Assembly: GCA_022821845.1 (NCBI GenBank)
Contig: JAJECT010000039.1
Coordinates: 43,209 to 107,208, forward strand
From: Rhodothermales bacterium
Lineage (GTDB): Bacteria; Bacteroidota; Rhodothermia; Rhodothermales; VXPQ01
Direction of reading: 5' to 3'
DNA: 64,000 nucleotides
In this document: positions 18,558 through 26,647 of the stretch, in pieces
How positions within the stretch are numbered: position 1 is the stretch's first letter
Layout of the letters: each line of letters begins with the position of its first letter
The notes under the pieces: model-generated
What the model saw: only the letters and a program-made list of their open reading frames with translations
Database searches by the model: none
What the model was told of the DNA's origin: nothing
Program-made: the position numbers and the translations under genes

Positions 18558-19667
18558 ATGCCAGTTGCAGATATGATTGCGAAGCGCCTGCGAAAGAAAT
18601 GGCTTGTCTGGCTTCTTCCGGCGGTTATGCTGCCGGTTCTGCTCCTTTCGACCGCTGGCTGCGAGGAAAGCGTGGACGCCCTTACCGGGACCGATATTCC
18701 CTTTACGATCTGGGGTTTTCTGGATTCCGCCGCCGACACGCAATACGTTCGCGTCTTCGAGGTGGCGGACGAACTGATCCCCGACCGGGAGGCCGGGATC
18801 GACGCCCGCGTATTTTCCACGCATCTTGCGACGGGCAAGCGCCTGGAATGGACCTACGAGCGCGTGCATTTCGACAGTTTGATCTCCGGACATTTCTTCA
18901 TGGCGCCTTTCCGGCCGGAATACGAGGCGCGGTATTTGCTGGAAGTGGTTCGTTCGGACGGCGAAACGGCGCGCGTCGAATTGACCGTGCCGCCCGCCGC
19001 GCAGTTTACGCTGGAAAGCGGCGCGTCCAGCGTACAGATTCCTGTCTTTATCGACGGAGACGTGCCGAACCTCATCGGGCTGCGCGTAACGTACCACGCC
19101 ATCAATGTGCCTCCTCCGCAAGCCTGGCCGCAGGGATCCCCGGTGGCCCCCGCCGTGCAGTTGCCGGTGATCGTTTCGTACGACGACCGGGTCGAACGCA
19201 TCCCCGGAGGCTGGCGTTTCACGATAGATATAGCGGGGGATTTCGAGATTGTCCGGGCGGCCTACCAGATCAATTGCCTGATTACCGATCCGGAAGAAAG
19301 CGCGCCGGACATATGGCTTCGCAAGGTGGAATTCTCGGGCCTGCTGGCGGATTCGTCCTGGTCGCCTCCCGGCCGGGTGTTCGACGCGAACCTGCTTGCG
19401 GTGCCGGGCACGTTTTCCAACGTGCAGAACGGCTACGGCTTTTTCGGCGCCGGGGAGGGCATAGGCCTGGAATGGACTCCTTCGACGGAAACGAGTCTTC
19501 AGGCCGGGTATAATTTCCTGCCCCGGTGCACGGGCCTGACGCCTCGCAACGTGCCGGAGTGCCATAACCCCCCGGAGCCGTGCGTGAGCGAAATTTTTCA
19601 GGGGATCGAAGGATTTGCGCAGGGAAAGAGCGGAAACGTATTGCATCCGAGCGATAAACGTCGTTAA
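18558..19667 (+). CDS. Envelope lipoprotein partnered with TonB receptor (DUF4249-like)
   Basis: This 369-residue protein has a signal peptide ending in a lipobox-like LLLSTAGC near residue 34. It is a paralogue of the product of 837-1796, with shared blocks at the mature N-terminus (GTDIPFTIWGFLDS), in the middle (RVELTVPP) and near the C-terminus (NVQNGYGFFGAGEG). Unlike its paralogue it has an extra C-terminal stretch with several cysteines (RCTGLTPRNVPECHNPPEPC). It follows the receptor by two bases and is the last gene of the coupled CRTAC1/TPR/receptor series. The function is inferred only from this partnership. Confidence 0.7.
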   Translation: MPVADMIAKRLRKKWLVWLLPAVMLPVLLLSTAGCEESVDALTGTDIPFTIWGFLDSAADTQYVRVFEVADELIPDREAGIDARVFSTHLATGKRLEWTYERVHFDSLISGHFFMAPFRPEYEARYLLEVVRSDGETARVELTVPPAAQFTLESGASSVQIPVFIDGDVPNLIGLRVTYHAINVPPPQAWPQGSPVAPAVQLPVIVSYDDRVERIPGGWRFTIDIAGDFEIVRAAYQINCLITDPEESAPDIWLRKVEFSGLLADSSWSPPGRVFDANLLAVPGTFSNVQNGYGFFGAGEGIGLEWTPSTETSLQAGYNFLPRCTGLTPRNVPECHNPPEPCVSEIFQGIEGFAQGKSGNVLHPSDKRR

Positions 19668-19733
19668 ATACAGTGTGCGCGGCGGTCGCCGCCGTCGCGT
19701 TTCCGTTTTTCCGTCGATTTATTTTCTGGTTTT

Positions 19734-21452
19734 ATGCGACATATCGTCAATCCCGATATCTACGACGTGGTGATTGTCGGCTCGGGCGCCGGCGGGGGGA
19801 TGGCGGCGTACGTACTGGCCCAGGCGGGCGCGAAGGTGGCGATGCTGGAGGCGGGCCCCATGTGGGACGCAGCGGCGGACGGCGACATGTTCACCTGGAA
19901 TTATACGTCGCCAGCGCGCGGGGCGTCTTCGAAGGAGAAACCGTTCGGCGAATTCGACGGGTGCATCGGGGGCTGGGAAATCGAGGGCGAGCCGTACACC
20001 CGCGCGGAGGGGACGGAATGGGACTGGTTCCGGGCGCGCATGCTGGGAGGGCGCACGAACCACTGGGGCCGCATTTCGTTGCGGTTCGGCCCGGACGATT
20101 TTCGCGGATATAGCCTGGACGGCTTGGGGGACGATTGGCCCATAGGGTACGAAGACCTTGCGCCGTGGTACGACAAGCTGGATCGCCTTGTGGGTATTTT
20201 CGGCAACCGGGACGGGTTTTACAACGAGCCGGACGGGGATTTCTTGCCGCCGCCCGCGCCGCGGTTGCATGAGCTGCTCGTTATGCAGGGCGCGGCCCGG
20301 CTGGGCATTCCGGTCCTGGCGAACCGCCTTTCCATCCTGACGAAAGCCCACAACGGGCGGGTTGCGTGCCATTTTTGCGGGCAGTGCGGGCGGGGGTGCG
20401 CCACGGGTTCGAATTTTTCCTCGCCGTCGGTGCTGCTGCCTCCGGCCCTCGACACGGGGCGGTTGACCATTGTGGACCAGGCCATGGCGCGGGAAATTCT
20501 CACGGACGAGGAGGGATTGGCCACCGGGGTGTCGTACGTGAACCGGAACGACATGCAGGAATACGCGGTGCGCGGCCGGGTTGTCGTGCTGGCGGCCAGC
20601 GCATGCGAAACGGCCCGGTTGCTGCTGAATTCGACCTCGTCCCGGCATCCGGCGGGCCTGGCCAATGCAAGCGGCGTCGTCGGGCGGTATCTTATGGATT
20701 CCACGGGCGCGAGCGTGGCCGGCATTTTTCCGCAACTGGTCGGGCGCGCGGCGTACAACGAAGACGGCGTAGGCGGAGCGCACATCTACATTCCCTGGTT
20801 CGGGCAAGACGCCCGCCGCGATTTCGCCCGAGGGTACCACCTTGAAGTGTGGGGAGGCCGCGACCAGCCCAGCTACGGCTTTATGGGCGGGATTCATACG
20901 ATCAATAACCTTTTCGAGGATCGGCCCCGGGGAGGGGGCGGGTACGGGATGCAGCTCAAGCAGGATTACCGGGATTTGTACGGTTCCGTGGTGGGCTTTT
21001 CCGCCCGCGGCGAAATGATTGCCCGCCGCGACAACTATTGCGAAATCGATCCGGACGAGACGGACCAGTACGGCATCCCCGTTCTGCGCTTCCATGTGCG
21101 CTGGAGCGACGAAGAGTATCGCCAGATCAAACATGCCCAGGAAGCAAGCCGCCAGCTTGTGGAAGCCATGGGCGGCGAGGTCCTTACGCCCATGCCTTCG
21201 GAGGAAGATGGGTATGGCATTTTGGCGCCGGGCCGCATTATTCACGAGGTGGGGACCGCGCGCATGGGGAACGACCCGGCCCGGGCCCCGCTGAACGCAT
21301 GGTGCCAGGCGCACGACGCCCGGAACGTGTTCGTGACGGATGGGGCCCCTTTCGTGTCGCAGGCGCACAAGAACGCGACATGGACCATTCTGGCGCTGGC
21401 GTGGCGCACGGCGGATCGCATTGTCGAACTCCGCAACGCAGGCGCCTTGTAG
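19734..21452 (+). CDS. FAD-dependent GMC-family dehydrogenase (large subunit)
   Basis: This 572-residue protein has an FAD Rossmann motif at residues 16-21 (GSGAGG) and the GMC C-terminal signatures HEVGTARMG and SQAHKNATWT with the conserved His/Asn pair. A cysteine cluster at 212, 215, 218 and 222 (CHFCGQCGRGC) resembles the iron-sulfur site of bacterial FAD glucose/gluconate dehydrogenases such as the Burkholderia cepacia enzyme. That would let electrons leave through a cluster rather than to oxygen. No Tat or Sec signal is visible. The next gene encodes the matching small 'hitch-hiker' subunit with a Tat-like signal, so the pair may be co-exported. Likely reaction: oxidation of a sugar or glycoside alcohol; substrate unknown. 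Confidence 0.85.
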   Translation: MRHIVNPDIYDVVIVGSGAGGGMAAYVLAQAGAKVAMLEAGPMWDAAADGDMFTWNYTSPARGASSKEKPFGEFDGCIGGWEIEGEPYTRAEGTEWDWFRARMLGGRTNHWGRISLRFGPDDFRGYSLDGLGDDWPIGYEDLAPWYDKLDRLVGIFGNRDGFYNEPDGDFLPPPAPRLHELLVMQGAARLGIPVLANRLSILTKAHNGRVACHFCGQCGRGCATGSNFSSPSVLLPPALDTGRLTIVDQAMAREILTDEEGLATGVSYVNRNDMQEYAVRGRVVVLAASACETARLLLNSTSSRHPAGLANASGVVGRYLMDSTGASVAGIFPQLVGRAAYNEDGVGGAHIYIPWFGQDARRDFARGYHLEVWGGRDQPSYGFMGGIHTINNLFEDRPRGGGGYGMQLKQDYRDLYGSVVGFSARGEMIARRDNYCEIDPDETDQYGIPVLRFHVRWSDEEYRQIKHAQEASRQLVEAMGGEVLTPMPSEEDGYGILAPGRIIHEVGTARMGNDPARAPLNAWCQAHDARNVFVTDGAPFVSQAHKNATWTILALAWRTADRIVELRNAGAL

Positions 21453-21509
21453 CTTGCGCTTTGCCGGAAGCGCGCCTTTTGCAGAACATTTGCCCGAAAA
21501 CATACGCTA

Positions 21510-22151
21510 ATGAATCGCCGCGAATCGCTTAAATTGCTGGCGCTGGCCCTGGGGGCCACGGCGCCGGGCGCGCTGACGGCGGCAGGATGCCGGTGGACGG
21601 CTTCCGACGCCGAACGCGCCGCCCGCCAGGCGGAGTCCGCCCGCGCCGAGGGGGATTTTTCGCCGTCGTTTTTTACGGACGAGGAATACGAGACCGTGCG
21701 CGTCCTCGCAGACCTGATTATTCCGGCGGACGACCGGTCGGGCAGCGCGACGGAGGCGGGCGTGCCGGAATTCATGGACTTCATGGTCCTGGATCGGGTC
21801 CCCATGCAGGGGCCCATGCGCGAGGGGTTAGCCTGGCTGAACGCCTGGTCCCAAGAGCGATTCGGCGTCTCCTTCCCGGCGTGCGCCGAGGCGCAGCGCA
21901 TCGAACTGGTCGAGGCGATCGCCTGGCCGGAGGACGCCGACCCGGCGCTTGCGGAGGGCGTCGCGTTTTTCAATTTCTTTCGCGACCTGACCGCGTCCGG
22001 CTTCTGGACTACGGAGGCGGGCATGGCCGATCTGGGGTATAGGGGGAACGTATTCGTGCACGAATGGACGGGCGCCCCGAAATCCGAAATCGAACGGCTG
22101 GGGTTGTCGGAAGCGCCCTGGGAGACGTTGCGACGAGGCGAAAGGGCGTAA
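21510..22151 (+). CDS. Gluconate 2-dehydrogenase subunit 3 family protein (small subunit)
   Basis: This 213-residue protein opens with a Tat-type signal (NRRESLKLLALALGATAPGA). It contains the family core: TDEEYETVRVLADLIIPADD and an acidic, helical C-terminal half. In known complexes this subunit carries the Tat signal and escorts the FAD subunit to the periplasm. The 57-bp spacing and same strand support an operon with the GMC gene. A third subunit, the multihaem cytochrome c, is not adjacent; the haem protein at 37427 is too distant to assign. A hairpin with a T-run follows the stop. Confidence 0.85.
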   Translation: MNRRESLKLLALALGATAPGALTAAGCRWTASDAERAARQAESARAEGDFSPSFFTDEEYETVRVLADLIIPADDRSGSATEAGVPEFMDFMVLDRVPMQGPMREGLAWLNAWSQERFGVSFPACAEAQRIELVEAIAWPEDADPALAEGVAFFNFFRDLTASGFWTTEAGMADLGYRGNVFVHEWTGAPKSEIERLGLSEAPWETLRRGERA

Positions 22152-22160
22152 AACAGACAT

Positions 22161-22189
22161 AAAGTGGACATAATTTGTGACCACTTTTT
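22161..22189 (+). terminator. Likely intrinsic terminator of the GMC dehydrogenase operon
   Basis: AAAGTGG (22161) and CCACTTT (22181) form a seven-pair stem, with an inner ACA/TGT pairing, followed by further T residues. It lies ten bases after the stop codon. It abuts the left end of the repeat element starting at 22188. Confidence 0.55.
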
Positions 22190-22449
22190 AAGGATACTCT
22201 GATCAAAGCCACTTCGCTCAGCGCGTCACGTTTGCCTGCACAAGTCGTCATGCTTGTATCGATGAAATCAGCAGAAAAAATCGTAGATTCGGGTCGTTGG
22301 GGACGTGACGCGCCCTTCGGGAGGCTGCGAGCGGCACGCTGGCTGTGTCATTCCTCATTATGTGGGGCCTGCCACATTGCTTCGTCATTCCTTGCCAGCG
22401 CACCCCTCGCAGCCTCTGAGCTTCGTGGATTTAATCAGAGTATCCTTAA
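22188..22449 (+). mobile_element. Full-length MITE-like repeat element, non-coding
   Basis: This 262-bp intergenic segment is bounded by inverted repeats. The left end TTAAGGATACTCTGATCAAA is matched by the right end read on the other strand with one change in 20, and similarity continues inward to about 38 bases. Inside are further inverted pairs: GCGCGTCACGT with ACGTGACGCGC, GAGGCTGCGAG with CTCGCAGCCTC, and a central TGTGG/CCACA hairpin. The first ~145 bp recur almost unchanged at 48531-48672, and weaker copies occur at 13702, 42011 and 46678. No transposase is encoded. This fits a miniature inverted-repeat element moved in trans, or a large REP/BIME-like unit. It fills most of the 400-bp gap 22152-22551. 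Confidence 0.7.
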
Positions 22450-22551
22450 GCCATTTAACCATAATCGGCGGATATTGCGATGCAACAGGAAGGAAGTCGG
22501 ACACCCGCCGAATCCGTTGACCGTGTTTTTTGAACCGAAATCCGTACAACC

Positions 22552-23490
22552 ATGCAACGACGTCATTTTTTGCGTTCCCTGGCGGCGGCCTCTGCTGCGT
22601 TTCCCCTGACTCATATGGGCTTCGCCGCCGGTTTGTCCGGGCGCGACGAACCGTCCGGCTTTTCCGCCGCCCGACCCGCGTTCACGCTGGATTATGCGCC
22701 CCATTTCGGGATGTTCAGTCATCATGCAGGGGACGATCTTCTCGACCAGTTGCGCTTTATGGCGGAGAGGGGATTCCGGTCCATGGAAGACAATGGCATG
22801 GCGGGGCGCGACCCCGGGACGCAGGAAGCCATTGCGCAGGAAATGACCCGCCTGAATATGCGCATGGGCGTTTTCGTCGCGCACCAGATCGATTGGCAAG
22901 GCCCGAACCTGGCGAGCGGCGACGCGGACAAGCGGGAGGCCTTTCTGGCGGATATCCGGGCGTCCGTGGACGTGGCGAAACGCGTGAACGCAACCTGGAT
23001 GACCGTCGTGCCCGGCCGGGTGGACCAGCGTCAGGAAATGGAGTACCAGACCGTGCATGTGGTGGAATCGCTGAAGCAGGCGGCAGAGATTCTGGAGCCG
23101 CACGGGCTCGTCATGGTGCTGGAACCCCTGAACTGGTGGTCGAACCACCCCGGCATGTTTCTGAGCCGGGCGCCCCAGGCCTATATGATCTGCAAGCATG
23201 TGGACAGCCCTGCCTGCAAGGTGCTTTTCGACATCTATCACCAGCAGATCAGCGAGGGCAACCTGATTCCGAACATCGAAAAGTCATGGGACGAGATCGG
23301 GTATTTCCAGATCGGCGACAATCCGGGGCGGAAGGAGCCGACCACGGGCGAGATCAACTACCGAAACGTGTTCAAGTACATCCACGAGCGCGGATACGAG
23401 GGCATGCTCGGCATGGAGCACGGCAACGCCGCCCCTGGCAAGGAAGGAGAGCAAGCGCTGATTGACGCGTATGTTTCGGTGGATCCGTAG
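22552..23490 (+). CDS. Exported sugar isomerase/epimerase-like TIM barrel (hydroxypyruvate isomerase family)
   Basis: This 312-residue protein has a Tat-type signal (MQRRHFLRSLAAASAAFPLT). The TIM-barrel core has the metal-site residues of the xylose isomerase-like/Hyi family: Glu in VLEPLNWW, Asp and His in LFDIYHQQ, Asp in FQIGDNPGR and Glu in LGMEHGN. Hyi interconverts hydroxypyruvate and tartronate semialdehyde, but exported relatives often act on keto-sugars. It lies downstream of a GMC sugar dehydrogenase, separated by the repeat element, and near Gfo/Idh proteins. A role in keto-glycoside metabolism is therefore an inference. The precise substrate cannot be read from sequence. Confidence 0.75.
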   Translation: MQRRHFLRSLAAASAAFPLTHMGFAAGLSGRDEPSGFSAARPAFTLDYAPHFGMFSHHAGDDLLDQLRFMAERGFRSMEDNGMAGRDPGTQEAIAQEMTRLNMRMGVFVAHQIDWQGPNLASGDADKREAFLADIRASVDVAKRVNATWMTVVPGRVDQRQEMEYQTVHVVESLKQAAEILEPHGLVMVLEPLNWWSNHPGMFLSRAPQAYMICKHVDSPACKVLFDIYHQQISEGNLIPNIEKSWDEIGYFQIGDNPGRKEPTTGEINYRNVFKYIHERGYEGMLGMEHGNAAPGKEGEQALIDAYVSVDP

Positions 23491-23571
23491 CCGATACAGG
23501 ATGGGCGGACATGCAAAAAAACATGAATTTTTCCTGTAGCTGCCTCGGGCTATTTCACGAGAAAGATCGGT

Positions 23572-24645
23572 ATGATCATAGATAGCATTGATATCGAAGG
23601 CTTCAAGAGCATTCGTGCGGCGAAAAACCTCTCGCTTGCCCCAGTCAATGTACTGGTAGGCTCCAACGGCTCGGGAAAATCAAATTTTCTTGATGTTTTT
23701 GCATTCATTCAGGAAATAGGGACGGATCGTCTGCGCCAATATACTGTTCGCCAGGGCGGCGCAGAGCGCGTGTTGCATTACGGTTCGGAGCGTACCTCGC
23801 AAATATACTTTCGCGTCTGGATGTCAAGCGCGTTTGACCAGGCGCCGGAATTGCAATACGGCGTTACCGTTATTCCAACGAGCGAAGATCAGCTTGCCGT
23901 AGAAGATAAATGGGCAGGGGAATCTTCACCGTCATTATGGAATGAGCCGCACCCTTGCGATCCTCGCGAATTGGAGTATTCTTACATATCGCGCTGGCGT
24001 ATCTATCAATTTCATGATACCAGTAGTCGATCGCCGATGCGAAAAACGGCGCAAATTGGCGATAATCGCGGACTTCGCAGCGATGGATCGAACCTGGCGG
24101 CGTTTCTGTACCTCATAAAAAAGAAACATCCTGTCGAATATCGACGCATTCGGGATGTCGTTAGACTGGTTGCTCCGTTCTTCCTGGATTTCGTACTGGA
24201 GCCGGAAGAACTTAATGAAGAAACTATACGTCTTGCGTGGAAGCATACGCAGACCGACGCATATTTTGATACGTCGTCGATGTCGGACGGAACGCTTCGG
24301 TTTATTGCGCTTGCGACGTTGCTTCTTCAGCCTGACCGTTTGCGTCCCGTTGTTATCTTGCTCGACGAACCCGAGTTGGGATTGCATCCCTTGGCTATTT
24401 CGCATCTTGCCGCCATGGTCCGCATGGCCCCAAAAAAATCCCAGATTGTTTTGGCTACGCAATCGCCCACTCTTCTGGACCATTTTTCGCCACAAGACGT
24501 GCTGGTGACAGAACGCGTCGAGGGCGCCACGACGTTTACCCGGCTGGATGATTCCGAACTTGCTGAATGGATGCAAGAATACAGCCTTGGGCAACTTTGG
24601 GAAAAAAACGAAATTGGCGGCCGGCCGACGCCTGAAATACGATAG
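23572..24645 (+). CDS. AAA/ABC-type ATPase, RecF/OLD-like, paired with DUF4276 protein
   Basis: This 357-residue protein has Walker A at residues 30-37 (GSNGSGKS), an ABC-like signature (SMSDGTLRFIAL) and Walker B (VVILLDEPELGLHP) near 260-270, followed by a switch region (LATQSPTLLDHF). This is the AAA_21 layout with a split ABC head and only a short insert. Such ATPases partner with small effector proteins in anti-phage modules (PARIS, AbiL and Gabija use related ATPases). The gene and its partner are visibly richer in A+T than their neighbours, suggesting recent acquisition. The partner starts ten bases after the stop. Confidence 0.8.
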   Translation: MIIDSIDIEGFKSIRAAKNLSLAPVNVLVGSNGSGKSNFLDVFAFIQEIGTDRLRQYTVRQGGAERVLHYGSERTSQIYFRVWMSSAFDQAPELQYGVTVIPTSEDQLAVEDKWAGESSPSLWNEPHPCDPRELEYSYISRWRIYQFHDTSSRSPMRKTAQIGDNRGLRSDGSNLAAFLYLIKKKHPVEYRRIRDVVRLVAPFFLDFVLEPEELNEETIRLAWKHTQTDAYFDTSSMSDGTLRFIALATLLLQPDRLRPVVILLDEPELGLHPLAISHLAAMVRMAPKKSQIVLATQSPTLLDHFSPQDVLVTERVEGATTFTRLDDSELAEWMQEYSLGQLWEKNEIGGRPTPEIR

Positions 24646-24655
24646 AGGGGTTTAC

Positions 24656-25354
24656 GTGTTTCGATTGCTTGTACATGTTGAGGGGGATACCGAAGAATCG
24701 TTTGTCAACGAGGTGCTTTCTTCGCATCTCTATTCACATGGATACCGCGAAGTGGCGGCCAGGAAAATTGGAAATGCCCGGCAGCGTCAAAAGCGCAGTG
24801 GCATTCCTTCCTGGGAATCGGCCCGCACGGGCATTGCAAGACACCTCAAGGGGGATAAACATTGCATAGTCGCCACCATGGTGGATTATTATGGATTACC
24901 CCAATCCGGGAATCGAGCATGGCCCGGCAGATCGCAAGTTTCCCGCGCTATGCAGGCTCGTCAGAAGGCACGGTATGTAGAGGAGGCGCTTATGGCTGAC
25001 TTGCAGCAAGTCATGCCGAAAAATTTCGATCAGAGACGTTTTATACCGTTCGTAATGGTGCATGAATTCGAGGCGTTATTATTTAGCGATTGCCGTCGAT
25101 TCGCTACAGCAATAGGCTGTGAGGAATTGGCAAGGGATTTCCAGTCGATTCGCGATGGATTCCCTACGCCGGAAGATATAGACGATTCGCCACGCACAGC
25201 TCCGTCGAAGCGCATCGAGAATATTTTCCCGCGCTATGAAAAAATGCTGATGGGTGTGTTGGCCTCGCTGGAGATTGGTTTGGAGGCCATGCGTCGCGAG
25301 TGCCCGCATTTCGCAGATTGGCTGGAGCGACTCGAAAAGGCGGCGCAAAACTAA
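24656..25354 (+). CDS. DUF4276 family protein (putative TOPRIM-like effector)
   Basis: This 232-residue protein starts at a GTG five bases after an AGAGGGG ribosome-binding site. Family motifs are visible: HVEGDTEESF at the N-terminus, MVDYYGLP near residue 80 and MVHEFEALLF near residue 133. The last is followed by a region ending in SKRIENIFPRYEK. The acidic residues in the first two motifs resemble the metal-binding Glu and Asp-x-Asp of TOPRIM folds, but that relationship is inferred. DUF4276 genes often follow an ATPase gene, as here. The biochemical activity is unproven; nuclease or toxin activity is the most natural guess. Confidence 0.75.
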   Translation: MFRLLVHVEGDTEESFVNEVLSSHLYSHGYREVAARKIGNARQRQKRSGIPSWESARTGIARHLKGDKHCIVATMVDYYGLPQSGNRAWPGRSQVSRAMQARQKARYVEEALMADLQQVMPKNFDQRRFIPFVMVHEFEALLFSDCRRFATAIGCEELARDFQSIRDGFPTPEDIDDSPRTAPSKRIENIFPRYEKMLMGVLASLEIGLEAMRRECPHFADWLERLEKAAQN

Positions 25355-25370
25355 AAAATTATGTGCAATT

Positions 25371-25387
25371 TTTCCAGATTCTGGAAA
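25371..25387. repeat. Short perfect inverted repeat after DUF4276 gene
   Basis: TTTCCAGA and TCTGGAAA are separated by one base, 17 bases after the DUF4276 stop. There is no T-run behind it. It may act with the palindrome at 25439 to end transcription. Confidence 0.45.
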
Positions 25388-25438
25388 CGGCGCCAGGATA
25401 TTTTGCCGCATGAAATGCTGAGAGCATGCCGGAACGAG

Positions 25439-25460
25439 GTCCAAAATTAATATTTTGGAC
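25439..25460. terminator. Palindromic bidirectional terminator between convergent genes
   Basis: GTCCAAAAT and ATTTTGGAC pair perfectly around a TAAT loop. The hairpin sits three bases beyond the stop of the minus-strand Gfo/Idh gene and ~85 bases beyond the stop of the DUF4276 gene. The AT-rich arms supply short T-runs on both strands. Confidence 0.55.
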
Positions 25461-25463
25461 CCC

Positions 25464-26600
25464 TCACACTTCCACCCAGCGTCCGCCCCGGTCTATCGAG
25501 CGGTAGATGGCCTCGATGACTTTCATGTCTCTCAGGCCTTCTTCGCCGGAGACCCTGCTTGTTTCGTCCGCCGCGATGCATCGGGCGAAGTCGTCCATTT
25601 GAAGGGCTTGCTGCGTTACTTCCGGGAAACCCATGGGCCCCTCGTTCGTGCGGCCGGCTACGCTATTGTACATAAAAGCCGGCTCGATGCGCGCCCACCC
25701 CTGCGGAGCCATCATGTACAGGCGATTTACGTTGGCGGAGTAGGACGTGCTGTGCGTGGATACGGCGCCGCCGGGGAATTCCATGTCCCACAGGATGGTC
25801 TCGTAAATTTCCGTAAAGACGTCCGGGCGCGTGTTGTATCCCGTCGCCCGTACGCGGACCGGCTCTTCGCCGATCGTATACCGGGCGCCCTGAATGGCGT
25901 AGACGCCTACGTCCAGCAAGGCCCCGCCGCCCGCCATTTCCTTGCTGAATCGCCAGGCCTCGGTGTTGCGCGAAGTAAAACTGAAACTGGCCTCGACTAC
26001 CGTGGGCCGTCCGTAGACCTGTTCCCGCCCCAGCCGCATGATTTCCTGGTGATGCGGTTCGAAGTGGAGTCGGTAGCCCACCGAAAGTTTCACGCCCGCC
26101 TTTTCGCCCGCCTCGATCATGCGCTCGCAGTCGCGGACGGACGTGGCCATGGGCTTCTCCGTAATGACATGTTTGCCCGCCTCGGCAGCCCGGATCGCAT
26201 ACTCTGCGTGCATGCTGTTCGGCAGCACGACATATACGACGTCGATCTCCGGATTGTCGGCGATCTGGTCGAACGTTTCGTAATTATAGACGTTTTTTTC
26301 GGGGATATCGTACTCGCTTCGCCAGCGGTCGATCTTGGAGGGCGTGCCGGTCACGATGCCCGTCAGGCGGCACTGCTCCGTTTCCAGAAGCGCCGGGGCC
26401 AACTGGTTCGTGGCGTAATTGCCCAGGCCTACGAGGGCTACGCCAAGGGGCTTTGCGTGGGGAGGCCGCGCGCGCAGGCGCCGGCGCCTCGCGCTTGCAG
26501 AGGCAGGGAGGGCCGTTCCCGAGAGGGCGAGTCCGCCGAGGGCGGCGCCGGTTTTTTGCAAGAAGTCGCGCCGCGTGCGGCGAGCGTCCGTATTGGGCAT
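25464..26600 (-). CDS. Tat-exported Gfo/Idh/MocA oxidoreductase A
   Basis: This 378-residue protein has a Tat-type signal (RRTRRDFLQKTGAALGG). It has an N-terminal NAD(P)-binding fold (GVALVGLGNYATNQLAPALL) and the family motif GKHVITEKPMA, followed by the alpha/beta substrate domain with YRLHFEPHHQE and a GGGALLDVGVY segment. The EKP lysine is present. The start at 26600 was chosen because it places the Tat motif at residue ~8; the frame is open further upstream. It is the last gene of a four-gene minus-strand operon. Exported Gfo/Idh proteins usually hold a tightly bound cofactor and act on glycosides; substrate unknown. Confidence 0.85.
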   Translation of the reverse strand: MPNTDARRTRRDFLQKTGAALGGLALSGTALPASASARRRRLRARPPHAKPLGVALVGLGNYATNQLAPALLETEQCRLTGIVTGTPSKIDRWRSEYDIPEKNVYNYETFDQIADNPEIDVVYVVLPNSMHAEYAIRAAEAGKHVITEKPMATSVRDCERMIEAGEKAGVKLSVGYRLHFEPHHQEIMRLGREQVYGRPTVVEASFSFTSRNTEAWRFSKEMAGGGALLDVGVYAIQGARYTIGEEPVRVRATGYNTRPDVFTEIYETILWDMEFPGGAVSTHSTSYSANVNRLYMMAPQGWARIEPAFMYNSVAGRTNEGPMGFPEVTQQALQMDDFARCIAADETSRVSGEEGLRDMKVIEAIYRSIDRGGRWVEV

Positions 26601-26647
26601 GACAGGATAGAGGGGTATAGGGTTTTCGGGCGGATAGGTTGTCCGGT

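Noticed and set aside
22305..22520. Short plus-strand open frame inside the repeat element
   Set aside because: It lies wholly in repeat DNA, and its first residues recur as the spurious N-terminal extension of pckA. No protein resemblance.
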